A stretch of DNA of 64,000 nucleotides from Streptomyces sp. CBMA29 (GCF_014596445.1 NZ_MECL01000034.1:50012-114011), one strand, 5' to 3'; positions 19,263-28,871 are shown, counted from the first letter of the stretch. Program-made: numbers and translations. The notes: generated by a model from the sequence alone, not told the origin.

Positions 19263-21020
19263 TCAGCCGGCCGAACCGGTCACCGACGTGCCGGTCCTGG
19301 TCACGTGGTACGTGATCTTGGCGCCGCTGTAGAAGTGGAAGGCGAGCGTCACCGGCGCGTTGTCCCTGAGCGATCCGAGGAAGGTGTCGGTCAGGGTGAT
19401 GGTGTTGCCGGCGTAGTCGGGGGTGAAGTTGAGGTTGAACTCCTGGAACGCGGTCCAGTCGGCCGGTCCGGCGTTGCTGCCGTCGGCGTAGGTGGACTCC
19501 ATGGTGGCGAGCTGGTCACCGCGGAACTGGGTGGGAACAACGAGGGATGTGGTGTTTCCCGTGGCGCCCGACTGCTGGGGGGTGTCGTACGTCGTCACGT
19601 GGATCTTCCAGGGCAGGCCCTGGGAGAAACGGGCCTGGAGCGTGGAGTTGTCGCCGTACGAGCGGTCGCCGACCAGCCGGGTCAGCGCGGTCGCGGTGAG
19701 CGTGAGCCGGTCGCCGGAGACCGTGTAGTCGGTGCCCTCCGCGAGCTTGCTGTCACCTTGCCAAAGGCCCTGGAACGACAGGCCGTTGAGGTTGAGCGTG
19801 AGCGACTGGTCGGTGATGGCGCCGGACTTGGGGACGAAGACGCGGTCGAAGGACATCGAGCCCGAACGGTTGGTCCCGCTCGCCTTGATCCAGTCGAAGA
19901 GCTCCTGGTCCCGCCACTGGAGGGTGGCGCGGTTCAGATAGGCGAAGGGATCCCACAGGGCCGTCGTCACACCGGCCTGGCGAGCCGCGTAGCCCACCTG
20001 CTCGAAGTACTTGAGCGCTTCGCCCCGCTCGATCCGGTCCGGGTGGTTGTTGTCGGGGTAGCTGAGCAGTCCGTACTCACCGAGGTAGACCGGGACGCCC
20101 TTGGCGACGAACGTGTCGTGCATCCGTGCGAAGGCGTCGGTCAGATCCTTCTGCGCGGCGTCGTCGTAGCGGGTGCCGTTCGCGATGTTCACGCTGAACG
20201 GGTAGTAGCTGTAGTAGTGCACGGTGGCGATCAGACCGGGGTCGTTGAGCTTGCTGATCGTGGCGTACAGATCGTCCATGAGCGGCTGGGACGGAGTGCA
20301 GCCCTGCGTCGGCAGCACCAGCAGACGCGATGTGTTCTGCCCGCCCGAGGCTCGGACGATCTCGTGGAAGGAGACGTTCAGCTCGTCGAGCATCCGGGTC
20401 TTCTGCGCGTCCGTGGCGTTGTCGAACTGCGGCTCGTTGACGCTCTCGAAGAGCAGGGTGCGCGGCTCGTCCTTGAACGTCGAGGAGATCTGCGTCCAGG
20501 ACGAGTCGAAGCGGGCCAGCACATTGTCGTGGTCGGTGGACATCTTCGCGATCCACTGCCACGAGTCGTGGTGGACGTTCAGCACCACGTACAAGCCGTC
20601 GGCGAGTGCCCAGTCGACGACCTGCTTCACGCGGCTCAGGAAGGCGGCGTCGATGGTGTACGGCGCGGTGGCGGACTGGTGGTCGGTCCATGTCACCGGG
20701 ATGCGGACGCTGCGGTACCCCTGCGCGTGGATGGTGTCGAAGAGCGCCTTCGTGGCGGGCGGGTTGCCCCAGGACGTCTCGTCGGGGATGGCGTCGAGGC
20801 TGTTGCCGAGATTCCAACTGGGCTGCATCGCGGCGACGGCGTCCGCGGCCTTGGCCGGTACCTTCGGCCTGTTGGGAGCGGCCTCGGCGGCGGGCGCGGT
20901 CAGGGCGATGCCCAGGAGCAGTCCGAGGGCGGCGACCAGGGCGAGCAGTATGCTCCCGGGGCGTCGGAGGTGTATCGGTGTGCGGCCGCGGTGGGGCGCG
21001 GCTCGATGTGATTCGGTCAT
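19263..21020 (-). CDS. Secreted GH5 endoglucanase/xyloglucanase with X2 and CBM46 modules
   Basis: This 585-residue secreted protein has a signal peptide (core 22-47) and a GH5 domain (about 55-380) with 'PSWNLGNSLDAIP', acid/base Glu196 in 'FESVNEPQF' and nucleophile Glu315 in 'VYLGEYGLLS'. These match subfamily 4. An Ig-like CBM_X2 module (about 385-475) and a C-terminal CBM46 (about 480-585, 'FNLNFTPDYAGNTITLTDTF') follow. The same three-module plan is known from Bacillus endoglucanases with high activity on xyloglucan and mixed-linkage glucan. It would act outside the cell to release oligosaccharides for the nearby importer and alpha-xylosidase. Confidence 0.92.
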   Translation of the reverse strand: MTESHRAAPHRGRTPIHLRRPGSILLALVAALGLLLGIALTAPAAEAAPNRPKVPAKAADAVAAMQPSWNLGNSLDAIPDETSWGNPPATKALFDTIHAQGYRSVRIPVTWTDHQSATAPYTIDAAFLSRVKQVVDWALADGLYVVLNVHHDSWQWIAKMSTDHDNVLARFDSSWTQISSTFKDEPRTLLFESVNEPQFDNATDAQKTRMLDELNVSFHEIVRASGGQNTSRLLVLPTQGCTPSQPLMDDLYATISKLNDPGLIATVHYYSYYPFSVNIANGTRYDDAAQKDLTDAFARMHDTFVAKGVPVYLGEYGLLSYPDNNHPDRIERGEALKYFEQVGYAARQAGVTTALWDPFAYLNRATLQWRDQELFDWIKASGTNRSGSMSFDRVFVPKSGAITDQSLTLNLNGLSFQGLWQGDSKLAEGTDYTVSGDRLTLTATALTRLVGDRSYGDNSTLQARFSQGLPWKIHVTTYDTPQQSGATGNTTSLVVPTQFRGDQLATMESTYADGSNAGPADWTAFQEFNLNFTPDYAGNTITLTDTFLGSLRDNAPVTLAFHFYSGAKITYHVTRTGTSVTGSAG

Positions 21021-21130
21021 GTCCCTTGTGTCCCTTTCGTTTCGGGATGGTGGTGGGGGAGGACCGCCTGCGGGACGTGCGTACAGGCGGACGTCTGTGT
21101 GTGGGGAGGACAGAGGCGGCGGCCGGCGGC

Positions 21131-22606
21131 TCAGCCGGGCAGTGGCTCGTAGCCGAACCAGTCGACATGGACGGTGCCCCGGGCCGCGTACGGACCGATG
21201 ACGCGACCGGTGAAGCCGCCGGCCACCTCGGTGGAGAGATAGCGGCCGTCGAGCGTCGCGAGCACGCTGAAGGCGCCGTCCGGCCGCTCGACGCCGAGGG
21301 AGACGACATCGGGACCGGTCCGCGGGTCGTGCGGCGCGGGCGGTCCGCTGACGCGTACGCCGAGAACGGTCGGGCCCGCGGGCACGGGCAGGGTGGCGAC
21401 GACGGCGCGTACCGAACCGACCCGCGAGATCACCCGCGCCTGTGTGCCGTCGGTCTCGATGCCGTAGTGGTGCTGCTCGTCGAGCCGCACGGCGAGACCG
21501 CCGACGCCCTGGCCCGCGTCCACCAACGCGCTCGCGTGGCAGGCCGGGTGCTGCTGACGCCGGCCGATGAAGACCGCGTCGGGCTCGTCCAGCGAGGAGC
21601 CGCGGGCCCGCAGCGTCAGGGAGCCGGAGCGCTCCTTGGTGGAGCAGTGCTCGGTGGACCGGTCGCGCACGGAGATCCAGGACGGATGGAGCTCGGGGAG
21701 GTCGAAGTCGTCGCGGAACGGAGCGTCGGCGGCTGTGGCGTCGGCGGGGGAGACGATGTCGCCGACCGTGGGCCAGCCGTCCTCGGTCCAGGTGACCGGC
21801 GCGAGGAACGTCTCACGGCCCATCACGTGCCAGCCGGGGGTGCCGCCGTGCGGCCTCACGCCGAGGAACACCAACCACCACGAGCCGTCGGCTGCTTGCA
21901 CCAGGTCTCCGTGGCCCGTGTTCTGTACGGGGTGGTCCGTGCCGCGATGGGTCAGGATCGGGTTGTCGGGGCAGGGCTCGAAGGGGCCCGTCGGGCCCGG
22001 CCCGCGGGCGATGGAGATGCCGTGCCCGCGCTCGGTACCGCCCTCCGCGATGAGCAGATACCAGTGGTCGCCGATGTGGTAGAGGTGGGGCGCTTCAGGC
22101 GCTCGGGCGCCCGGCGCGCCGGACCACAGCCCGCGCTGTTCGCCGAGGACGCGGCCCGTGTACGGGTCTATCGGTATCTGCCCGACCCCGGCGAACGTGC
22201 ACCAGCAGGTGCCGTCCTCGTCCCAGGCGAGGTCCGGGTCGATGCCCGGGATGCCGGGGAGCCACGTGGGGGCGGACCAGGGACCTGTCGGGTCGGCGGC
22301 GGTGACGATGAAGTTGCCGGCGCCCTCGGCACAGTTGGTGACGATCAGCCAGAAACGGCCGTCGTGGTGGCGCAGCGTCGGTGCGTAGACGCCACCGGAG
22401 GACGTCATGTCGACGGGCAGACGCAACTGCTCCGGCCGGTCGAGGACGTTGCCGATCTGGGTCCAGTGCAGCAGGTCACGGCTGTGGAAGAGCGGGATGC
22501 CGGGGAAGTACTCGAAGCTGGAGCAGACGAGGTAGTAGTCGTCGTTGACGCGGCAGACGCTCGGATCGGGGTGGAAACCCGGGACGACGGGCAGAACGGA
22601 CACCAT
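21131..22606 (-). CDS. GH43 beta-xylosidase / alpha-L-arabinofuranosidase
   Basis: This 491-residue cytoplasmic enzyme has a five-bladed propeller opening 'PVVPGFHPDPSVCRVNDDYY' that carries the catalytic base Asp. The family motifs 'SGGVYAPTLRHHDGRFWL', 'GIDPDLAWDEDGTCW' and 'EAPHLYHIGDHWYLL' (acid Glu) follow. The C-terminal half is a concanavalin-like beta-sandwich as in the GH43_11/12 group, whose members cleave xylosidic or arabinosidic ends. It is the last gene of the importer operon, 35 bases after the permease. Confidence 0.9.
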   Translation of the reverse strand: MVSVLPVVPGFHPDPSVCRVNDDYYLVCSSFEYFPGIPLFHSRDLLHWTQIGNVLDRPEQLRLPVDMTSSGGVYAPTLRHHDGRFWLIVTNCAEGAGNFIVTAADPTGPWSAPTWLPGIPGIDPDLAWDEDGTCWCTFAGVGQIPIDPYTGRVLGEQRGLWSGAPGARAPEAPHLYHIGDHWYLLIAEGGTERGHGISIARGPGPTGPFEPCPDNPILTHRGTDHPVQNTGHGDLVQAADGSWWLVFLGVRPHGGTPGWHVMGRETFLAPVTWTEDGWPTVGDIVSPADATAADAPFRDDFDLPELHPSWISVRDRSTEHCSTKERSGSLTLRARGSSLDEPDAVFIGRRQQHPACHASALVDAGQGVGGLAVRLDEQHHYGIETDGTQARVISRVGSVRAVVATLPVPAGPTVLGVRVSGPPAPHDPRTGPDVVSLGVERPDGAFSVLATLDGRYLSTEVAGGFTGRVIGPYAARGTVHVDWFGYEPLPG

Positions 22607-22641
22607 GGGCCTTTCGTCGGTCGGCTGTGGATCGGGCGGGG

Positions 22642-23619
22642 TCAGCCCTTGATGGCTCCGGTGAGCACTCCGGTGCGGAAGTGCTTCTGGAGGAACGGGT
22701 AGACGATCAGCAGGGGCACCAGCGTCAGCACGACGACGGCCATCTGAAGCGAGAGCGGAGCGGTCTGCGCGTGCGCCTCGCCGAATCCGCCGTTGGCCTG
22801 GCCCGGCAGCCCGATGCCCCGGTTCACGTAGGTGAGAAGCACGTATTGAAGCGGCCACTTCTCGCTGTCGGTCGGCATGTACAACATGACGTTGAAGAAG
22901 GAGTTCCAGTAGCCCACGCCGTAGAAGAGGGCGATCACCGCGGTCACGGCGCGCGAGGTGGGCAGCACGACCGACCACAGGATGCGCCAGTCGCCCGCGC
23001 CGTCCACCCGCGCGGCGTCGGTCAGTTCCGACGCGGTCGACGAGTAGAACGCGCGCAGCACGAGGATGTTGAAGACGGAGACGGAGCTCGGCAGGATCAG
23101 CGCCCAGAACTGGCCGTAGCCGCCGAGTCCGGTGACCACGAGGAAGGAGGGGATCAGGCCGCCGCTCACGAACATCGTGATGATCAGCAGCCACAGCACC
23201 GTCTTGTGTCCGAACGTCCCCGGCCGGGACAGGCCGTAGGCGCACAGCACGGAGACGACCATCGACAGGGCGGTGCCGACCGCGGTGACGGCGAGGCTGA
23301 CGAGGAGCGCCGTGCGGACGGTCGGCTCACCCAGCATCTCCCGGTAGGAGCGCAGGTTCAGGCCGTCCGGCCACAGGACCAGGCCGCCGGCCCGGTTGAT
23401 GGCGCCCGGCGTGGACAGGCTCGTCAGCACGATGATCCACATCGGGACCAGGACCGCGCCCACCACGACGGTGAGAGTCAGCCCCTTGGCCGTCCGGCCG
23501 AGCGTGGTCGGGGGTTCCTCCCACGGCGCCCGGCCCGACTTCGGAGATTTCCGGACGATTCTCACGGCGGGCGTGCCGGTACTGCCGCGCTTGCGGCCGA
23601 TCGTGAAGGTGTTGGTCAT
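22642..23619 (-). CDS. CUT1 ABC transporter permease, LplC/YtcP-like
   Basis: A 325-residue membrane protein with about six membrane segments. The EAA loop reads 'ELTDAARVDGAGDWRILWSV', and 'GKTVLWLLIITMFVSGGLIP'-type residues place it in the LplC group that pairs with LplB permeases and large Tat lipoprotein binding proteins. The ATG overlaps the stop of the upstream permease by four bases. It forms the second half of the importer channel. Confidence 0.9.
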   Translation of the reverse strand: MTNTFTIGRKRGSTGTPAVRIVRKSPKSGRAPWEEPPTTLGRTAKGLTLTVVVGAVLVPMWIIVLTSLSTPGAINRAGGLVLWPDGLNLRSYREMLGEPTVRTALLVSLAVTAVGTALSMVVSVLCAYGLSRPGTFGHKTVLWLLIITMFVSGGLIPSFLVVTGLGGYGQFWALILPSSVSVFNILVLRAFYSSTASELTDAARVDGAGDWRILWSVVLPTSRAVTAVIALFYGVGYWNSFFNVMLYMPTDSEKWPLQYVLLTYVNRGIGLPGQANGGFGEAHAQTAPLSLQMAVVVLTLVPLLIVYPFLQKHFRTGVLTGAIKG

Positions 23620-24587
23620 GTGCGGTACAACCCGTCCTCGCCGAAGGCGTGCGCGAGCCGGTTCGCGCCCCAGATCAGCAGCAGCGAGATCACGCTCTTG
23701 AACAGCCCGGCCGCCGCGCCGTAGCCGTAGTTGCCGGTGGCGATGCCGTAGTAGAAGGAGAAGGTGTCCAGGACGTCGGCCGTCTCGTGGCCGACCGCGT
23801 TGCGCTGGATCAGGAACTGCTCGAACCCCACCGTCAGGGCGTTGCCGAGCCGCAGCACCAGCATCAGTACGATCACTCCGCGCAGCCCCGGCAGTGTGAT
23901 GTGCCAGGTGCGGCGCATCCGGCCCGCGCCGTCGGCCGCCGCCGCCTCGTACAGCTCCCTGTTGATCGCCGCCAGCGCGGCGAGGAAGACGATGATCCCC
24001 CAGCCCGCTTCCTTCCACACCGACTGCGAGGTGATCAACAGGGCGAAGGTGTCCGGGTTCGTCATGATGTCCCACGTGCCGATGTCGTGGGTGCGCAGGA
24101 AGTGGTTGAGCACGCCCGCACCGCCCAGCATCTGCTGGAACACCGTGATGGTGAGGACCCACGAGAAGAAGTGCGGCAGGTAGACGATCGACTGGACGGC
24201 GTTGCGGATTCGCTCGTTGAGCACCGTGTTGAGAAGCAGCGCGAGGGCGATCGGCACCGGGAAGAAGAGGATCAACTGGACGAAGCTGAGGTACAGCGTG
24301 TTCTCCAGCGAGCCCCAGAACTGCGGGTCCTGGAAGAGCTGTTGGAACTGGCCGAATCCGGCCCAGTCGCTGTGCCGGATCCCGGTCAGCGGGTCGTAGT
24401 ACTGGAAGGCGGTGACCAGGCCGACCAGGGGTGCGTAGCTGAAGACCAGGAGCAGGCCGACCGCGGGCAGCGTCATGATCAGCATCGACCGGTCGCGGCG
24501 CAGCCGCATCCGCCGGGTGAGCCGGTCCGGATGCCGCGCCGCGGGGTGCTTCGGCGGGCGCGTGTGCGGTGCGGCGGTCGTGCTCAC
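23616..24587 (-). CDS. CUT1 ABC transporter permease, LplB-like
   Basis: This 323-residue membrane protein is basic at the N-terminus. It has six membrane segments, 'YLPHFFSWVLTITVFQQMLG' and the EAA loop 'ELYEAAAADGAGRMRRTWHI'. These are hallmarks of LplB-type permeases for complex oligosaccharides. It overlaps the binding-protein stop and the next permease start by four bases each, so the three importer genes are tightly coupled. Confidence 0.9.
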   Translation of the reverse strand: MSTTAAPHTRPPKHPAARHPDRLTRRMRLRRDRSMLIMTLPAVGLLLVFSYAPLVGLVTAFQYYDPLTGIRHSDWAGFGQFQQLFQDPQFWGSLENTLYLSFVQLILFFPVPIALALLLNTVLNERIRNAVQSIVYLPHFFSWVLTITVFQQMLGGAGVLNHFLRTHDIGTWDIMTNPDTFALLITSQSVWKEAGWGIIVFLAALAAINRELYEAAAADGAGRMRRTWHITLPGLRGVIVLMLVLRLGNALTVGFEQFLIQRNAVGHETADVLDTFSFYYGIATGNYGYGAAAGLFKSVISLLLIWGANRLAHAFGEDGLYRT

Positions 24588-26260
24588 TGGCCGGTCCCGT
24601 ACTTCTCCAGGACGTTCTCCGTCATCCAGCGCCTGAGCCGGTCCCCGCTGCTCGACTTCCAGGCGTCGATCGCCTGTTGCACGTCCCGGACCTTCTTCTT
24701 GCCGAAGTAGCAGTCCTTCACGGCATCGCTGACGGACTGCGCGGCGGCGGCCGTCGACATCGTCTGCGGCATCGCGATGTTCATGTTCCAGAACACCGGC
24801 TTGTACAGGCGCGTGACGTTGGTGGCCTGCCAGGCGGCGTAGTCCTTGGTGACCATGTCGGCGCCCATGTTGCTGATCACGGAGGACGGCGAGGCGAGGA
24901 AGGAGTAGGTCGGCACCTGGGTGGTCTTCTTACCGGCGTCGGTGGCCGTCGGTACGCCGTCCTTCATCGTGTGGTGGACGCCCTCCACACCGAAGTTGGC
25001 CAGGGTGTACTCACGGGAACCGTACGGAGCGGCAAGGTAGTTGGCGACCTCGAGCAGTTCCTCGATCTGGGCCGGCTTCAGCTTGGCGTTGAGGTAGCTG
25101 AACATGCTGGTGGAGGCGCCCATGAAGGTGCGAGGTGCGCTCTTGCCGTCGGCGGCGAAGATGTCGAACGCGCCTCGCCGGTAGTTCTCGTCGGCGGCCC
25201 GGCCGGACTCGAAGTCGGACAACGACCAGGCGCCCGTGCCTCCGCCCATGATGACCACCTTGCCGGAGTAGAACCGGGTGGGGCCGCCGGAATCTCCGGC
25301 GAGCGCGTCGGGGTGCATGTAGCCGGACTTGGCGAGCTTGTAGTGCCAGTCGAGCGCCTCCAGGAACTGCGGGGTCTCGAAAGCGTTGACCAGCTTGCCG
25401 TCCTCGATCCGCCACCCCGTGGGTACGTCCCAGAAGGGGAAGAGGTACGTCCATACGTCGTCGAAGGCCCACACGCCGCGTTTGGCGTCGGTCAGTTCCT
25501 TGCCCAGGCTCATCAGGTCGGCGGCGGACTTGACCTGGTCGCCCGTGATGCCTTTCGCGTCCAGGATGTCCCGCCGGTAGAACGTGGTGCCGGCGACCAC
25601 GAACCTGCTGGAGGCGCAGGGGATGCCGTACAGCTTGTCGCGCCAGGCTCCGGCCTGCCAGGCACCGGTCGGCAGTGCGGCGAGGTTCGGGTACTTCCTG
25701 ATCTTGTCGCCCGACAGGTACGGGGTCAGGTCGGCGAGTTGGCGTCCCACCAGTTGGCCCATGTTGAAGTTGCTGTTCCACCAGGCCGGCAGCGAGATCC
25801 AGTCGGGCAGGCGCTTGGCCGCCGTCATGGTCGGCACGATGGCGGCGTAGTTGTTGCCGTCGGCCGGCTTCATGGTGAGCTTGACGCCGAGGGCCTTGTC
25901 CATGGCCTGGTAGAACGAGTTGCCCGGTGAGGGGACCGTCCCCCACAGCGGGGTCACGGCGGTGTAACCGCCACCCTTGCCCGGCGCGCCCTTGACGGTG
26001 GCGGCGCGTTCCGACGGGTAACGCAGGAAGGCGGGGTCCGTGGCGGCGCCATCGCTTCCGGAGACGGACGCGATGTCCGGCGTGACGGGGTTGCTCGGCA
26101 CATAGGAGGGCAGCGCCGCCTTCAGGCCCGACTTGGTGTTGGCGCCGGTGCTCTGGGCGCCGCCGCCTCCGCAGGCGGACAACAGCGGTGCTGCCGCTGC
26201 GGTGCCCGCGACGGCCGCTGCCGCGCCGACGAGCTTTCTGCGGCTCAAGTCTGGACTCAT
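24584..26260 (-). CDS. Oligosaccharide-binding lipoprotein of CUT1 importer (Tat-exported)
   Basis: This 558-residue binding protein has the twin-arginine motif in 'SRRKLVGAA' and a lipobox LSAC, so it is a Tat-exported lipoprotein. The size and the C-terminal 'DAWKSSSGDRLRRWMTENVL' match the LplA-type family that binds large plant oligosaccharides. The start at 26260 is preceded by GGAGGG; an in-frame start at 26293 would add 11 residues. It is first in an operon with two permeases and GH43 and shares a palindrome-rich divergent promoter with the alpha-xylosidase gene. Arabinoxylan or xyloglucan fragments are likely cargo. Confidence 0.9.
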   Translation of the reverse strand: MSPDLSRRKLVGAAAAVAGTAAAAPLLSACGGGGAQSTGANTKSGLKAALPSYVPSNPVTPDIASVSGSDGAATDPAFLRYPSERAATVKGAPGKGGGYTAVTPLWGTVPSPGNSFYQAMDKALGVKLTMKPADGNNYAAIVPTMTAAKRLPDWISLPAWWNSNFNMGQLVGRQLADLTPYLSGDKIRKYPNLAALPTGAWQAGAWRDKLYGIPCASSRFVVAGTTFYRRDILDAKGITGDQVKSAADLMSLGKELTDAKRGVWAFDDVWTYLFPFWDVPTGWRIEDGKLVNAFETPQFLEALDWHYKLAKSGYMHPDALAGDSGGPTRFYSGKVVIMGGGTGAWSLSDFESGRAADENYRRGAFDIFAADGKSAPRTFMGASTSMFSYLNAKLKPAQIEELLEVANYLAAPYGSREYTLANFGVEGVHHTMKDGVPTATDAGKKTTQVPTYSFLASPSSVISNMGADMVTKDYAAWQATNVTRLYKPVFWNMNIAMPQTMSTAAAAQSVSDAVKDCYFGKKKVRDVQQAIDAWKSSSGDRLRRWMTENVLEKYGTGQ

Positions 26261-26314
26261 GGGGGTGACCCTCCGTACGTCGAAGCGCTTCACTTGAGAG
26301 GGAAGTTAACGAGA

Positions 26315-26330
26315 TGTTTCGCGCGAAACA
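26315..26330. promoter_or_regulatory. Palindromic operator TGTTTCGCGCGAAACA
   Basis: A perfect 16-base palindrome in the divergent promoter between the binding-protein and alpha-xylosidase genes, 55 bases from the former. Together with the neighbouring GAAA...TTTC palindromes it probably binds a repressor controlling both directions. Confidence 0.7.
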
Positions 26331-26341
26331 AGTAGTTGGAT

Positions 26342-26360
26342 CGAAAGAAACTTTCTTTCG
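26342..26360. promoter_or_regulatory. Perfect palindrome CGAAAGAAA-C-TTTCTTTCG
   Basis: Nine-base arms around a single C, 11 bases from the preceding palindrome. The GAAA/TTTC halves resemble operators described for xylan/xylose-responsive regulators of actinomycetes. A shorter GAAACTTTC recurs at 26445-26453 closer to the alpha-xylosidase start. Confidence 0.75.
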
Positions 26361-26444
26361 TGCGGGTCATTGACACCTCACGGAGCGGGGTGGCAGCGTC
26401 GATGCGCTTCGCCAATGTTCTGGACCACACGGTGGTTCGTTTGT

Positions 26445-26453
26445 GAAACTTTC
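26445..26453. promoter_or_regulatory. Short GAAA-C-TTTC operator-like palindrome
   Basis: A 9-base palindrome with the same GAAA-C-TTTC core as the 26342-26360 site, 48 bases before the alpha-xylosidase ATG. Confidence 0.5.
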
Positions 26454-26501
26454 GTTCCGTATCCCACACCGCGCCGCCGCGCGCACGGAGGAATCCGCCT
26501 G

Positions 26502-28784
26502 ATGAAGTTCACCGACGGCCACTGGCTGACGCGTCCCGGCCACACCGCACGCTTCGCCAGAGAAGTGGCCGAGATCCGTGCGGAGGACCACCGCCTGACG
26601 CTCTTCGCGCCGGTGCGGCACGTACGTCACCGCGGCGACACCCTGAACAGCCCCTTGCTCACGGTCGAGTGCTGGTCCCCGGCAGAGGGCGTCATCGGCG
26701 TACGCGCCACCCATCACGCCGGATCGGTGCGCGGCGGACCGGAGTTCGCGCTTGCGGGCGCTGCCGAGGGGGTCGGCGAGGTGAGCCGGGACGGGGCGGT
26801 GGCCGAACTGCGCAGTGGCGAGCTGACCTTGCGCGTGGACTCGGAGGGCCCCTGGCGGCTGGAGTTCACCGTCGACGGGCGGACGCTGACCTCGGCCGGT
26901 GAGCGCGGCACCGGATTCGTCACGGACGCCGAGGACCGGCACCACATGGTGGGCCAACTGAGCCTCGGTGTCGGCGAGTCGGTCTACGGTCTAGGGGAAC
27001 GCTTCACGCCCTTCGTCAAGAACGGCCAGTCGGTCGACATCTGGCAGGCCGACGGCGGCACCAGCAGCGAGCAGGCGTACAAGAACATCCCCTTCCACCT
27101 CACCAACCGCGGCTACGGCGTCTTCGTCAATCACCCGGGCAGGGTCGGCTACGAAGTCGGCTCGGAGTCGGTCGGCCACGTCCAGTTCAGCGTGGAGGAC
27201 CACGTACTGGAATACTTCGTCATCCACGGCCCCACACCCAAGCGCGTCCTGGACCGCTACACAGCGCTCACCGGCCGCCCGGCCCTGCCCCCGGCCTGGG
27301 CGCTCGGCCTGTGGCTGACGACCTCCTTCACCACCGAGTACGACGAGAAGACGGTCACCTCCTTCATCGACGGCATGGCCGAGCGCGAGATCCCGCTGTC
27401 CGTCTTCCACTTCGACTGCTTCTGGATGCGCGGGTACCAGTGGTCGGACTTCACCTGGGACCCGGACACCTTCCCCGACCCCGAGGGCATGCTGGCCCGT
27501 CTCAAGGAGCGGGGGCTGCGGATCTGCGCATGGATCAACCCGTACATCGCGCAGAAGTCCGCGCTGTTCGAGGAGGGCATGCGCCAAGGTCACCTCGTCC
27601 GCCGTGCCGACGGCACCGTGTGGCAGTGGGACCTGTGGCAGCCCGGCATGGCCCTGGTCGACTTCACCAGCCAGGCCGCGCGCACCTGGTACACCGGCAA
27701 ACTCAAGACACTCCTCGACCAGGGCGTGGACTGCTTCAAGACCGACTTCGGCGAGCGCATCCCCACCGACGTGGTCTGGCACGACGGCTCCGACCCCGAG
27801 CGTATGCACAACTACTACACCCACCTCTACAACCAGGCCGTCTTCGAGCTCCTGCGGACCGAACGCGGCGAGGGTGAGGCGATGCTGTTCGCGCGCTCCG
27901 CGACCGCGGGCGGCCAGCAGTATCCGGTGCATTGGGGAGGTGACTGCGAGTCCCACTTCAACGCCATGGCCGAGTCGCTGCGCGGCGGACTCTCGCTGGG
28001 CCTGTCCGGCTTCGGCTTCTGGAGCCACGACATCGGCGGATTCGAGGGCACACCGACACCGGCCGTGTTCAAGCGCTGGGTCCAGTTCGGCCTGCTGTCC
28101 TCGCACAGCCGCCTGCACGGCAGCACGTCGTACCGCGTGCCGTGGGACTACGGTGACGAAGCCGTCGACGTCACCCGCGAGTTCACGCTGCTCAAACACC
28201 GTCTCGCGCCGTACCTCCAGCGGGCCGCCCAGCAGGCGCACCTCGCCGGCACCCCGGTGATGCGCGCCATGATCCTGGAGTTCCCCGACGACCCGGCGGC
28301 AGCCACCCTCGACCGGCAGTACATGCTCGGCGACGACCTGCTCGTCGCCCCCGTCTTCTCCGAGGACGGCACGGTCGACTACTACATTCCCCCGGGCACG
28401 TGGACCAACATCCTCACCGGAGCCCAGGTGACGGGCCCGCGCTGGGTCCGCGAGCAGCACGACTTCCACACGCTCCCGCTGCTTGCCCGCCCCGACTCCG
28501 TGATCCCGCTCGCCGCCGACGACCAGCGCCCCGTCTCCGCCTGGACGGAGGATGTCGAGTTGCGGCTGCACGCTTTCGCGGACGGTGCCCGGCGGCTCCT
28601 GGTGATCCCGCGTTCCGACGGCCCCGCCGAGGCCGCCCGCTTCGACGTGCGCCGCGACGGGGACCGTATCCGCGTCACCACGGACAGCCCGCACGGCTGG
28701 CGCCTGCGCATCGGCGGCCCGCACGGCGCCGTGCACTTCGCCGAGCCGGGAACCGAGGTGACCGAGTTCCTGATCGCACAGTGA
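26502..28784 (+). CDS. yicI: GH31 alpha-xylosidase, YicI type
   Basis: This 760-residue enzyme releases alpha-xylose from xyloglucan oligosaccharides. The nucleophile is Asp415 in 'CFKTDFGERIPTD' and the acid/base Asp481 in 'HWGGDCESHF'. These positions nearly equal those of E. coli YicI, and the substrate loop 'HFDCFWMRGYQWSDF' carries the Cys-Phe pair typical of xylosidases rather than glucosidases. The ATG follows GGAGGA at nine bases. There is no signal peptide, so it acts on imported oligosaccharides. It is divergent from the importer operon and ends at a hairpin. Confidence 0.95.
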   Translation: MKFTDGHWLTRPGHTARFAREVAEIRAEDHRLTLFAPVRHVRHRGDTLNSPLLTVECWSPAEGVIGVRATHHAGSVRGGPEFALAGAAEGVGEVSRDGAVAELRSGELTLRVDSEGPWRLEFTVDGRTLTSAGERGTGFVTDAEDRHHMVGQLSLGVGESVYGLGERFTPFVKNGQSVDIWQADGGTSSEQAYKNIPFHLTNRGYGVFVNHPGRVGYEVGSESVGHVQFSVEDHVLEYFVIHGPTPKRVLDRYTALTGRPALPPAWALGLWLTTSFTTEYDEKTVTSFIDGMAEREIPLSVFHFDCFWMRGYQWSDFTWDPDTFPDPEGMLARLKERGLRICAWINPYIAQKSALFEEGMRQGHLVRRADGTVWQWDLWQPGMALVDFTSQAARTWYTGKLKTLLDQGVDCFKTDFGERIPTDVVWHDGSDPERMHNYYTHLYNQAVFELLRTERGEGEAMLFARSATAGGQQYPVHWGGDCESHFNAMAESLRGGLSLGLSGFGFWSHDIGGFEGTPTPAVFKRWVQFGLLSSHSRLHGSTSYRVPWDYGDEAVDVTREFTLLKHRLAPYLQRAAQQAHLAGTPVMRAMILEFPDDPAAATLDRQYMLGDDLLVAPVFSEDGTVDYYIPPGTWTNILTGAQVTGPRWVREQHDFHTLPLLARPDSVIPLAADDQRPVSAWTEDVELRLHAFADGARRLLVIPRSDGPAEAARFDVRRDGDRIRVTTDSPHGWRLRIGGPHGAVHFAEPGTEVTEFLIAQ

Positions 28785-28871
28785 ACCGGTCCCTTGGACG
28801 TGCACGGCGAGAGCGGTTGGCACTCGCCCGTATCAACAGCCGTAAGCGGTAAGGGAGGTGCGGGCGGCCCG

